A program made the translations under genes and the position numbers. From Actinomycetes bacterium (lineage in GTDB: Bacteria; Actinomycetota; Acidimicrobiia; UBA5794): a DNA stretch of 16,250 nucleotides. Positions 1-8,274 of this stretch are shown here, one piece after another (position 1 is the stretch's first letter; every line of letters begins with the position of its first letter). The stretch lies in NCBI GenBank assembly GCA_030598305.1, contig JAUVQC010000005.1, positions 1-16,250 of the forward strand, read 5' to 3'. The notes beneath the pieces are model-generated. The model made no database searches and was not told the origin of the DNA. It worked only from the letters and a program-made list of their open reading frames with translations.

Positions 1-852
1 GAGAACCCCTGCTGCGTTCGAAGCAAGGTGCGCTCCTGGTTTGGGCAGGGCAACCTCGACATCGTTGCCGCGGCCCACGAGTCTGAATCGCTGACCACCT
101 TCAGTGTGACGGTGGTCGACGATCTGCCATGTGGACCCGGGTGAGAAACCGTACGAGACAAGAGGGATCCGCTGGTCAAGTCGCCTGACGCCTGGATCAT
201 CTATGCATCCCACGAGGGGGCCGGACACCCTGCCTGCGACCTGTGCGAAAGCATCCTCGAGTGCCGCCACCGTGCCGTAGTAGTCGAGATGGTCAGCTTC
301 GATGTTGGTGACGAGCGCGGCAGCGAGGTGAAGATGCCGGAAGGTGCCGAACGCCTCGTCGGCCTCGAGAACGAACAGATCCTCTTCACCGAGGTGTGCT
401 CCGGTGTTGAGACCGATCATCTCGCCGCCAACAAGGAAGCTCGGATCGATTCCGATCCCGCGGAAGGCCGCAACGGCTAGCGCCGTCGACGTGGTCTTGC
501 CATGGGTACCGGCAAACCCGATCGTGAACATGCGTCCCGTCAGGGCAGCCAGAAGCTGCGGCCGTTCCCACACGGGGATGTCGTGAGCCTCAGCCTTCAT
601 GATCTCCGCATCGCTCCTTGGCACAGCTGAAGACACAACAACGAGGTCAACCGATTCGACGGACTCCGGACGATGGCCCACCCAGGTTTCGACCTCGACG
701 TCGGCAAGGGAATCGAGCATGCGGCCCGGTTTGACATCGGATCCGGTGACCTGGTGCCCCAGTTGGCTCAGGAGCTTTGCAAGACCGGACATTCCCGCTC
801 CCCCGGCACCGATCACATGGACGCGATGGGGTATGGCCTCACTCGGTGTCAC
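1..852 (-). CDS. murC: UDP-N-acetylmuramate--L-alanine ligase MurC (3' end cut by window)
   Basis: This cytoplasmic ligase adds L-alanine to UDP-MurNAc, the first amino acid of the peptidoglycan stem peptide, using ATP. The 284 codons present cover the N-terminal UDP-binding domain (GAGGAGMSGLA, residues 15-25), the Mur-ligase P-loop GTHGKTT (115-121), the EADE motif (163-166) and NIEADHLD (183-190). The family is usually about 460-490 residues, so the C-terminal domain lies off the left edge. The start is the GTG at 852. An in-frame TAG sits two codons upstream, so no longer start exists, and GGAGG lies 6 nt before it. The start overlaps the 3' end of murG by 14 bp, as expected for the last visible gene of a dcw operon. 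A murC after murG is typical of actinobacteria. I see no damage in the visible part. Confidence 0.96.
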   Translation of the reverse strand, partial: MTPSEAIPHRVHVIGAGGAGMSGLAKLLSQLGHQVTGSDVKPGRMLDSLADVEVETWVGHRPESVESVDLVVVSSAVPRSDAEIMKAEAHDIPVWERPQLLAALTGRMFTIGFAGTHGKTTSTALAVAAFRGIGIDPSFLVGGEMIGLNTGAHLGEEDLFVLEADEAFGTFRHLHLAAALVTNIEADHLDYYGTVAALEDAFAQVAGRVSGPLVGCIDDPGVRRLDQRIPLVSYGFSPGSTWQIVDHRHTEGGQRFRLVGRGNDVEVALPKPGAHLASNAAGVL

Positions 853-1924
853 GAGCTACCTCCAATACTCTTCTAGCGATGGTCGCCGCGACACCGGTGT
901 GGCGCGATGCTGTGGCGGTATCGGCCATTGTGCTGCGTCTTGTCTCATCTGCTGCAAGGTCGAACACCGCTTCGATGATCTCATGTCTGAGGTCTTGGGA
1001 CTTTACGATCGCCCCACCGGCGTTGACGAGGTCCGTCGCATTCAACGCTTGGTATCCCTTCCCCGCGGGGAGCGGGACAACGATCGCCGGCGTGGCGGTT
1101 GCATGCAACTCTGACACGGTGATCGCCCCACCACGCGAGACAACAACATCACAAGCGGCATAGAACCACTGCATGTCCTCCTCGAACGGCAGTACCGTCC
1201 ACGCGTCGACACCCACAGCCCTATCACTCATGGCATCGAAGTGGGGTTGACCCGTCAGATGGAGGATCTCGAATTCACGTGACGGATCGATCGCCATCTG
1301 GGCTGCAATGTCATTGAGCGCAGCGGCACCAAGGCTCCCGCCGAAGATGCCGACGACTATCGCATCGGACGGAATCTGGTAGCGAGATCTCGCATCGTCC
1401 CTCAGCGCGTCGCGGTCGAAGGTCTCGAACTCCTCGCGGAGGGGATTGCCGACCACGATCGGATTCTTGAACTTTGCCTTTGCGGGTTCGAATGCGACAT
1501 ACACGGTGTCGGCGCTCGGCGCCAGCATCTTGTTCGCCACACCGGGCACTGCATTCGCCTCATGGATGATCAGCGGTATGCCCATGCGTTTCGCCGCCCG
1601 ACCGGCGGGCCCTGACACGTATCCACCGAACACGACCATGGCCCTGATCCCCTCGTCACGGATCGTCTCGGAGATCACCGACGTCGCACGTCTGATCTTG
1701 AGGGGCAGGGTGAAGTTGTCGGTCGAGAGCGATCGTCTGATTCCGTGCATATCCACCTGTACAAACGTATAGCCAGCCGCCGGCACGGTGTCAGCCTCCA
1801 TCCGGTCCCCACCAAAGAACACGATGTCGTCCCGCGACAACCCGGATCGGCAGAGCGCATCGGCAACGGCGAGAGCGGGAAACACGTGCCCCCCTGAGCC
1901 TGCCGCCGCGATTCCGATCTTCAT
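839..1924 (-). CDS. murG: UDP-GlcNAc:lipid I GlcNAc transferase MurG
   Basis: MurG is a GT-B fold, membrane-associated enzyme on the cytoplasmic face. It transfers GlcNAc from UDP-GlcNAc to lipid I to make lipid II. The 361-residue product has the N-terminal glycine loop AAGSGGH (residues 7-13), the second glycine motif FGGSLGA, HLTGQ, and the UDP-GlcNAc site VVSRGGAITVSE. Length fits the family (about 355-370). The open frame extends upstream to 2107, but those residues are arginine- and cysteine-rich and overlap ftsW. The ATG at 1924 gives the canonical N-terminus and forms an ATGA overlap with the ftsW stop, so it is chosen. Translational coupling to ftsW is likely. Nothing is unusual in the catalytic motifs. 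Confidence 0.96.
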   Translation of the reverse strand: MKIGIAAAGSGGHVFPALAVADALCRSGLSRDDIVFFGGDRMEADTVPAAGYTFVQVDMHGIRRSLSTDNFTLPLKIRRATSVISETIRDEGIRAMVVFGGYVSGPAGRAAKRMGIPLIIHEANAVPGVANKMLAPSADTVYVAFEPAKAKFKNPIVVGNPLREEFETFDRDALRDDARSRYQIPSDAIVVGIFGGSLGAAALNDIAAQMAIDPSREFEILHLTGQPHFDAMSDRAVGVDAWTVLPFEEDMQWFYAACDVVVSRGGAITVSELHATATPAIVVPLPAGKGYQALNATDLVNAGGAIVKSQDLRHEIIEAVFDLAADETRRSTMADTATASRHTGVAATIARRVLEVARDTE

Positions 1925-3117
1925 GAGCGATCCGATGCCCGATCGGCACGGTCGGATGCTCGCGAGATGTTGAGCAGGATTCCGATCGCGGCAAGGTTCG
2001 CAAGCATCGCGTTGCCGCCGGCGGAGATGAACGGCAGTGGAACACCGGTGATCGGGAGTACCGCTACGACACCACCGATATTCACAAGCGCCTGCACGGT
2101 GAGCCATGCGACTATCCCGACGGCGAGCAATCTGCCGTACATGTCGGGTGCTCGATACGCGATCGATACACCGACGATAGTGATCAGCGCGAACAGGGTG
2201 ATGACGATGACCGCGCCGGCGAATCCTGTCTCCTCGCCGATGATCGCAAAGATGAAGTCCGTGTGGGCGTTCGGGAGCCAGAGCCAGCGCGCCCTACTCT
2301 GACCGAGTCCAACGCCGAACATTCCTCCCGTACCGAGGGCAACCATCGACTGAACCGCCTGGAGTCCCGTGCCCTGGGCATTGGCGAACGGATCCCTGAA
2401 TCCGAGGAGTCTTGCCTTGCGGTAGTCGGCCGACATGGCAAGTGCGGTCATGGCGAGCGCTCCGAGTCCGGCCATCGAAAGGACGAATCGAAGAGGCACG
2501 GTCGATGCAGCCAACACGACGAAAGCTGGAACGACGATGAGCAGGACATTCCCGAAGTCAGGTTGTGCGATCAGGAGAAGCCCAACCGTGCCGAGAATCG
2601 CCGCGACGGGAACGAAGACATGCCGGATGTCGGACACCAACGCGTCCTTCTTCGTGAGTATGGCCGCGAGAAGGCTGAGTGTTGCGAATTTCGCGAACTC
2701 TGCGACCTGGATGGTCACGGGTCCGATCTCGATCCACCGAGCAGCTCCTCCCCTCTCGTCCCCGATGATCAGCGTCAAGACGAGGCCGACGACCACGGCG
2801 GTGTAGATGGGTAGGGCGAACTTCTGCCACACGTGATACGGGATGAACGACGTGAAAACCATCGCACCGAGTCCGACACCGACCCACAACATCTGCTTCG
2901 TGAACAGTTCGAATTGGTCAGCGTTCGCCCGGATCGACACGACCGATGACGCGCTCAACATGGCGCCGAGTCCAATCGTCACGAGCATTGCAACCGCCAC
3001 CAGGAGGAAGACAGAGCGACGACTCCCCGCCGAACGGATCTTGGCGTGTGTTCGCGGGTGACGCGGCACCACGGCGCCGCTCGCTGAAGTGTCGCGAGAG
3101 TTGGCCGTCTGTGTCAT
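1921..3117 (-). CDS. ftsW: SEDS-family septal glycan polymerase FtsW
   Basis: FtsW is a polytopic inner-membrane protein that polymerises lipid II into glycan strands at the septum together with its partner class B PBP, here FtsI encoded in the same operon. The 398-residue product has a basic cytoplasmic N-terminal tail of about 33 residues followed by hydrophobic segments spanning the rest of the protein, consistent with the family's ten helices. The signature near the C-terminus, GVPLPFISAGGNAML, corresponds to the usual PLPFxSxGG block; the common tyrosine after the serine is alanine here. The ATG at 3117 overlaps the murD stop as ATGA. Between ftsW and the rod-shape homologue RodA, context inside the dcw cluster settles on FtsW. 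Confidence 0.95.
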   Translation of the reverse strand: MTQTANSRDTSASGAVVPRHPRTHAKIRSAGSRRSVFLLVAVAMLVTIGLGAMLSASSVVSIRANADQFELFTKQMLWVGVGLGAMVFTSFIPYHVWQKFALPIYTAVVVGLVLTLIIGDERGGAARWIEIGPVTIQVAEFAKFATLSLLAAILTKKDALVSDIRHVFVPVAAILGTVGLLLIAQPDFGNVLLIVVPAFVVLAASTVPLRFVLSMAGLGALAMTALAMSADYRKARLLGFRDPFANAQGTGLQAVQSMVALGTGGMFGVGLGQSRARWLWLPNAHTDFIFAIIGEETGFAGAVIVITLFALITIVGVSIAYRAPDMYGRLLAVGIVAWLTVQALVNIGGVVAVLPITGVPLPFISAGGNAMLANLAAIGILLNISRASDRADRASDRS

Positions 3118-4403
3118 GCCGCGGATCCGTTCGGCTGTCTCACCATTCGCTGAAACTCGTCACCGCGCTCAGCGTAGGAGGAGAACTCGTCAAAACTGGC
3201 ACACCCCGGGCTGAGCAGCACAGTGTCACCCACCACGGCGACCGAACGCGCAGCGACAACGGCTGCTCCGAGTGAGCCAACCACCGTTATCTCGGAACCA
3301 GACCCACGTCCGATCTCCGGACCGGCCTCGCCGAACGCGATGACCTCGGACACACCGTCGAGCCGCGCGATCGGGGATAGGTCGAGTCCCTTGTTCTGAC
3401 CGCCGGCGAGAAGGATGACGGGTGCATGTGCTGCTACCGCGGCCGCTTGCGCGTGTGGGTTGGTCGCTTTGGAATCATCGATCCATGTGATGCCGTCATC
3501 AGTTTCGATGACCTGCCTGCGATGTGCTCCGGGAGCGAACAAGCCGATGGTCTCAGCAACGCCGTCGGTGGTCGCTCCGCACGCGAGGGCGACCGTGCCA
3601 GCGGCCACGAGGTCGAAAAGGAAGGACGGATCAACAATCGTGGTTGGGAAGGTGCGGCCGTTGATCATGATGGAGCCGTCGACAACCCCGTTTCCACCCT
3701 CTGGAAGGGTAAAGCCCGAACAGGGCACGAGGGCACATCTGGCACTCCGGACCACATCGACCACGTTCTCGTCATCGACGTTGAATGCGAGGATCACGTC
3801 GCCAACCATGTCCTTGAAGATCCGGGCCTTGGCGTCTGCATAGGCGGCGAACGTGCCGTGCCAGTCGAGATGATCAGGTGCGATGTTCAGCAGGGCTGCG
3901 GCGACCGGCACAGATCGGCCAAGAAAGCGGAGCTGATACGAGGACAACTCCAGAACCAGCAGGTCGGTGTCATTAGGCCGGACATCTGAGACCGCGACAC
4001 CCACATTCCCGGCACCCACGGCCCGGACTCCCGAGGCGCACAGCATGTCTGTGATCAGTTCGACCACCGTTGTCTTCCCGTTGGTACCGGTCACCGCCAC
4101 AAAGGGCGTATCGAGATGTTCAAGAGCGAACCCCGCCTCTGTGATGATGTCGATTCCAGCTGCGAGGGCATCGGATATCGGCGGGGCAACCTCAGGGAAC
4201 CACGGGGACGCGACAACGCGATCGACGCCTTCGAGGTGCTCCACGGCCCACTCTGTCGGCAGGACGGTCACACGACCCACCAGGTCGGCAGGCGGGTCAG
4301 CGGCCTCAGCGTCGTACACGATGACCTCCGCACCATCCTCGAGACTCGTCCTCGCGGCGTGCGGTAGTCCGCGGAGGTTCGTACCAAGAATGAGCGTCTT
4401 CAT
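3114..4403 (-). CDS. murD: UDP-MurNAc-L-alanine--D-glutamate ligase MurD
   Basis: MurD is a cytoplasmic ligase that adds D-glutamate to UDP-MurNAc-L-alanine with ATP. The 429-residue protein (family about 440-450) begins with a Rossmann-like strand (MKTLILGTN), has the P-loop GTNGKTT at residues 106-112, and then NIAPDHLDWHG and a YADAKARIF segment containing the lysine that is carbamylated in Mur ligases. The C-terminal domain includes DDSKATNPHA and LLAGGQNKG, both typical of MurD. The open frame extends to 4748, but the ATG at 4403 gives the expected N-terminus and overlaps the mraY stop as ATGA, so it is preferred. The N-terminal glycine loop is less glycine-rich than usual (GTNLRGLPHA). 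Confidence 0.94.
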   Translation of the reverse strand: MKTLILGTNLRGLPHAARTSLEDGAEVIVYDAEAADPPADLVGRVTVLPTEWAVEHLEGVDRVVASPWFPEVAPPISDALAAGIDIITEAGFALEHLDTPFVAVTGTNGKTTVVELITDMLCASGVRAVGAGNVGVAVSDVRPNDTDLLVLELSSYQLRFLGRSVPVAAALLNIAPDHLDWHGTFAAYADAKARIFKDMVGDVILAFNVDDENVVDVVRSARCALVPCSGFTLPEGGNGVVDGSIMINGRTFPTTIVDPSFLFDLVAAGTVALACGATTDGVAETIGLFAPGAHRRQVIETDDGITWIDDSKATNPHAQAAAVAAHAPVILLAGGQNKGLDLSPIARLDGVSEVIAFGEAGPEIGRGSGSEITVVGSLGAAVVAARSVAVVGDTVLLSPGCASFDEFSSYAERGDEFQRMVRQPNGSAA

Positions 4404-5461
4404 GGCGAAAGCGATCCAGGTCCCGAGACCCAGTCGCCGTAGAAAAGGCCGACGCCCATCGCGACCGTCATTCCCGACAGGATCCAGAACCTGATGATGA
4501 CAGTCGTCTCCGGCCACCCCCTGAGCTCGAAGTGATGATGGATTGGAGCCATCAGAAAGATCCGTTTGCCGAACCCTCTGAACGAGATGACCTGGAGTAT
4601 CACTGACACGGTCTCCATGACGTAGAGGCCGCCGATGACGATGAGGAGCAGTTGTGTGTTCGTCAGGAGCGCCAGGGCCGCAATGGCTCCTCCGATCGCA
4701 TGGGAGCCGGTGTCGCCCATGATGATCTTGGCTGGCGCTGCATTCCACCAGAGGAAGGCGAGCGCGGCACCGAGGATGGCTGCTGCAAAGACGGCGATGT
4801 CAAGAGCTCCGTCCACCTCGTAGAAGCCGAGCTGGTCGCGGGACTGCCAGAACGCGATGAGTACATACGCACCGAACACCAGGGCACTCGATCCCGCCAC
4901 GAGTCCATCGAGGCCGTCGGTGAGGTTCACTCCATTCGCGGTTGCCGTGAGCATGAAGAGGACAAGGCCGAAGAAGAGCACTGGTCCGAGATCGATCCCA
5001 AGGGGTCTGGCGAAGGACAGCTCGGTGCTCACACCGGCCTCCGATGCACCCCAGGCGAACACCGCAGCGATCAGCAGCTGGCCACCGAACTTCCACCGCT
5101 TCGAGAGGCCTTCGTTTCTCTTACGGGCAAACTTGGTGAAGTCGTCGGCAAAGCCGATCATCGCCATTCCGATGAGTGCGAACAGAGCAAGAAGCGCCTT
5201 ATCGCTCATCGGCTGGGTCGCGAATCCGAAACCTTCGTCGAGTGTGAACACCTTGATGTGCGCCAACAGATAGGCGACCGCGGCGCCAACGACGATCACC
5301 ACGCCACCCATCGTGGGCACACCCTGTTTGTGCATGTGTCCTTCGACCTCGGACTGGATGAATTGCCCGATGTTGCGACGTCGCAGGAACTTGATCGCGA
5401 GCGGCGTGACGAATATCACGAGCACGAACGCGAACGCCGAAGAGAGCAATAGGGAGATCAC
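4400..5461 (-). CDS. mraY: Phospho-MurNAc-pentapeptide-transferase MraY
   Basis: MraY is an integral membrane enzyme that transfers phospho-MurNAc-pentapeptide from UDP to undecaprenyl phosphate, producing lipid I. The 353 residues carry the family landmarks in order: PTMGG (49-53), FADDFTK with the catalytic aspartate pair (104-110), NGVNLTDGLDGL (176-187), MGDTGS (249-253 region), and the histidine motif MAPIHHHFE (305-312). Hydrophobic helices fill the rest, as expected for ten membrane spans. The start is GTG at 5461, overlapping the murF stop as GTGA. Length and motifs are ordinary for the family. Confidence 0.97.
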   Translation of the reverse strand: MISLLLSSAFAFVLVIFVTPLAIKFLRRRNIGQFIQSEVEGHMHKQGVPTMGGVVIVVGAAVAYLLAHIKVFTLDEGFGFATQPMSDKALLALFALIGMAMIGFADDFTKFARKRNEGLSKRWKFGGQLLIAAVFAWGASEAGVSTELSFARPLGIDLGPVLFFGLVLFMLTATANGVNLTDGLDGLVAGSSALVFGAYVLIAFWQSRDQLGFYEVDGALDIAVFAAAILGAALAFLWWNAAPAKIIMGDTGSHAIGGAIAALALLTNTQLLLIVIGGLYVMETVSVILQVISFRGFGKRIFLMAPIHHHFELRGWPETTVIIRFWILSGMTVAMGVGLFYGDWVSGPGSLSP

Positions 5462-6798
5462 AATGCAGAGTCCTCCATCAGACGGAGAGCCAAACGTTCA
5501 AGGCTGGCTGAACGCGAAGCCTTCACCAGCACGACGTCTCCCGGTTCGATGATGCGTACAAGCGTATCGGCTGCATCCTCAATATCGGTGGCTTTGAGAG
5601 CCGCTCCAGGAAAGCCGAGGGCGTATCCATGGTCAGGGCCAACAACCAACAATTCGGCGAAATCGAGGCTGCCCACGAGCTCGCCCATCCGCACGTGTTC
5701 TCGGCCGCAGACGTGCCCGAGTTCCGACATGACGCCGAGCACCGCCACGTGACGACCACTCATACCAGCAACAGTCCTGAGCGCGCTCTCCACCGACTGC
5801 GGATTGGCGTTGTAGGCATCGTTGACGACGGTGAACGTGCCCTCATGCACCTCCATGCGCCACGGCGACCCCGAGGCCGTGTCCAGACGTTCTATGAACC
5901 GATCGACATCGACTTCGAGGGCTGACGCGACCCCGACGGCTGCGGCCGCGTTCATTGCCTGATGGATCCCTGCGAGACGGAGCGACACTCGATGATGAGA
6001 CCCGTCGACATCGATCGAGAACGTTGGTCTCCCGAGATCATCGGTCGTGATCCGCGACACCGCAACGTGGGCACCGGAACCTCCGAAGGTGATCGTGGAG
6101 TGATGACCCTTACGGTGGAGGGACTCCTCATCGAGGGGCAGCACCGCTACGCCACCGGCATCGAGTGCATCGACAAGTTCGAACTTCGCATCCGCAAGAC
6201 CCTCGGTCGACCCGAACGTCTCAAGATGGACGACGCCGAGGTTGGTGATCACCGAGACGTTCGGACGAACGATCGGTGCGAGCCAATCAATGTCACCGCG
6301 GCCCCTTGAGCCAACCTCGAGGACAAGAACCTTGGCGTCCGGCGGCGTTGCGAGAACGGTCAGAGGAACGCCTATCTCGTTGTTGAACGATCGCGGTGAG
6401 GCCCAGGCCTCGTCGAGGGCCGAAGCGAGCAGGTCTTTCGTTGACGTCTTGCCCGTCGAACCGGTTATCGCGACCACCGGAATGTCGAGTTCGTCCCTGC
6501 GCTTGCCCGCCAATGCGCCGAGCGCGTCAACGGTTGACTCGACTTCGATTCGCGGTGTGACGTCAATACCCGAATCCTTCGCGACCACGACACCGGCAGC
6601 CCCGCGATCCATCACATCGGGCACAAATGCATGGCCATCGAACGACTCACCCACCAGAGCGACGAAGAGATCGCCCCCGACCTCACCACGACTGTCGATC
6701 GTGACAGCCGCAATGGTCCTGGTGCCCTCGCCGATGAGATTCCCTGATACCGCCGACGCCACATCAGCAAGTGTCCAGCCGAGCGAGACTGCATTCAT
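5458..6798 (-). CDS. murF: UDP-MurNAc-tripeptide--D-Ala-D-Ala ligase MurF
   Basis: MurF adds the D-alanyl-D-alanine dipeptide to the UDP-MurNAc tripeptide in the cytoplasm, the last ligase step before MraY. The 446-residue product has the P-loop GSTGKTS (residues 113-119), SFNNEIGVP (137-145, a MurF hallmark), a GSRGRGDI segment, and NDAYNANP in the C-terminal half that contacts the nucleotide. A TTG start at 6810 would add four residues, but the ATG at 6798 matches the ATGA overlap used throughout this operon and is chosen. The MurF-type glycine-serine P-loop and NNEIGVP distinguish it from MurC, MurD and MurE. Confidence 0.95.
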   Translation of the reverse strand: MNAVSLGWTLADVASAVSGNLIGEGTRTIAAVTIDSRGEVGGDLFVALVGESFDGHAFVPDVMDRGAAGVVVAKDSGIDVTPRIEVESTVDALGALAGKRRDELDIPVVAITGSTGKTSTKDLLASALDEAWASPRSFNNEIGVPLTVLATPPDAKVLVLEVGSRGRGDIDWLAPIVRPNVSVITNLGVVHLETFGSTEGLADAKFELVDALDAGGVAVLPLDEESLHRKGHHSTITFGGSGAHVAVSRITTDDLGRPTFSIDVDGSHHRVSLRLAGIHQAMNAAAAVGVASALEVDVDRFIERLDTASGSPWRMEVHEGTFTVVNDAYNANPQSVESALRTVAGMSGRHVAVLGVMSELGHVCGREHVRMGELVGSLDFAELLVVGPDHGYALGFPGAALKATDIEDAADTLVRIIEPGDVVLVKASRSASLERLALRLMEDSAL

Positions 6799-8273
6799 GA
6801 CGGCTCCCAACCGTTGCGGCGCAGCGCCTCTCTTGACACGGCCCGGTCGTCGAAGGGCAGAACCTCTGTGCCGATGTCCTGTCCCTGCTCGTGGCCCCTT
6901 CCAAGGATGACGACGACATCGCCGTCGTCGGCCCCCGAAATCGCCGATCGAATCGCTTCCCTGCGGTCGACGATCATCTGGACGTTTGCACTCGGCTGAG
7001 CAATTGCGCCCCTCCGGACCTCCCGTGCGATCGTTACCGGATCTTCGCTTCGGGGGTTGTCGGTTGTGATGATCGTCAGGTCCGACAGTCTGCCAGCTGC
7101 TGCACCCATGATGGCGCGCTTGTGCTTGTCGCGATCGCCGCCAGCTCCCAGAACCGCGACGACTCGGCCGGATGTAATCGGCTGCAGCGACGTGAGCACC
7201 GCGGAGATCGCGTCCGGTGTGTGGGCGTAGTCGACGATCACAGTGAACGGTCCGGAGTGCGCGATGACCTCCATGCGGCCCGATATCGGTCGGACCTCGG
7301 ACAAGCCGGTCGCTATCACATCGAGTCCGACACCCAACTCGGATGCCATCGCTGCGGCAACCAGCGCGTTGGACAGATTGAAGTCACCGACGAGGGGAAG
7401 AGAAACCGGGGCCGAGCCACCCGAGGACACAAGGTCGAATCTCGTTCCCTCCGCACTACCGACGATCCTGGATGCACCCACATCCGCATCACCACGGACA
7501 GAAACCAATGTCGATTCGAGCTGACACTCCGAGACAAGTCTCTCACCCCACGGATCGTCGATATTGACGACACCACGTCGGGCGACCTGAGGATCGAAGA
7601 TCCTCTTCTTGACATCGAAGTACGACTCCATGTCGCCATGAAAGTCGAGATGATCCTGCGAGATATTCGTGAAGCCGACGACAGCGAAGCCGATCGCATC
7701 GGTTCTGTGCAGCTCGATGGCGTGTGAGGACACCTCCATGAGCACTGCGGAACATCCCGAATCGCGCATCGTCGCGAGTATCCGCTGGAGGTCGGTTGCC
7801 TCGGGGGTTGTTCGCGCAGTCGGAATCGGATCGTCGCCGATCCGGGCGCCAAGCGTTCCGATGACACCGACCGGGATGCCGGCAACCCCGAGGATCGATT
7901 CGAGCATATGGGTGACCGTCGTCTTGCCGTTCGTACCCGTCACACCGGCGATCGCAAGGGACTCGTCCGGGGATTCGAATACCGCTCGAGCCGCTGCTGC
8001 CATGGCCGATCGCGTATCTGACACAACGATCTGGGGCACATCGATATCCTGACGGGATTCGACCAAGAGCGCCGATGCTCCCCGTTGAATGGCATCCACG
8101 ACGAATCTGTGGCCGTCATAGAACTCTCCACGGACGGCCACGAACAGTGTTCCTGGTCCGGCCTGGCGTGAGTCATGGGTGATATCGGAAACGGCAACAG
8201 GAGGGCCGAGAACGTCGATGACACCGTCGATGTGGTCCGCGACCTGGCTGAGTTGAACACCCATGCCATACAT
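6795..8273 (-). CDS. murE: UDP-MurNAc-L-Ala-D-Glu--meso-DAP ligase MurE
   Basis: MurE adds the third residue to the stem peptide. The 492-residue product has the N-terminal HDSR motif (33-36), P-loop GTNGKTT (113-119), TTPEATDLQ, the lysine of YFDVKKRIF (probably K222, the carbamylated position), DYAHTPDA (348-355), and DNPRSEDP (405-412). DNPR is the motif found in enzymes selecting meso-diaminopimelate, so a DAP-type peptidoglycan is inferred. The first ATG at 8273 lies one base after the ftsI stop. A second in-frame ATG at 8264 would remove three residues and cannot be excluded. The gene overlaps murF by ATGA at its 3' end. Confidence 0.95.
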   Translation of the reverse strand: MYGMGVQLSQVADHIDGVIDVLGPPVAVSDITHDSRQAGPGTLFVAVRGEFYDGHRFVVDAIQRGASALLVESRQDIDVPQIVVSDTRSAMAAAARAVFESPDESLAIAGVTGTNGKTTVTHMLESILGVAGIPVGVIGTLGARIGDDPIPTARTTPEATDLQRILATMRDSGCSAVLMEVSSHAIELHRTDAIGFAVVGFTNISQDHLDFHGDMESYFDVKKRIFDPQVARRGVVNIDDPWGERLVSECQLESTLVSVRGDADVGASRIVGSAEGTRFDLVSSGGSAPVSLPLVGDFNLSNALVAAAMASELGVGLDVIATGLSEVRPISGRMEVIAHSGPFTVIVDYAHTPDAISAVLTSLQPITSGRVVAVLGAGGDRDKHKRAIMGAAAGRLSDLTIITTDNPRSEDPVTIAREVRRGAIAQPSANVQMIVDRREAIRSAISGADDGDVVVILGRGHEQGQDIGTEVLPFDDRAVSREALRRNGWEPS

Positions 8274-8274
8274 A

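Noticed and set aside
1925..2107. N-terminal extension of MurG
   Set aside because: The extra 61 residues overlap ftsW, are Cys/Arg-rich and precede a canonical MurG start at an ATGA junction.
2263..2814. Long plus-strand open frames opposite ftsW, mraY and murE
   Set aside because: They lie fully antisense to well-supported genes, have Arg/Glu/His-rich compositions typical of antisense frames in high-GC DNA, and show no motif or ribosome binding site.
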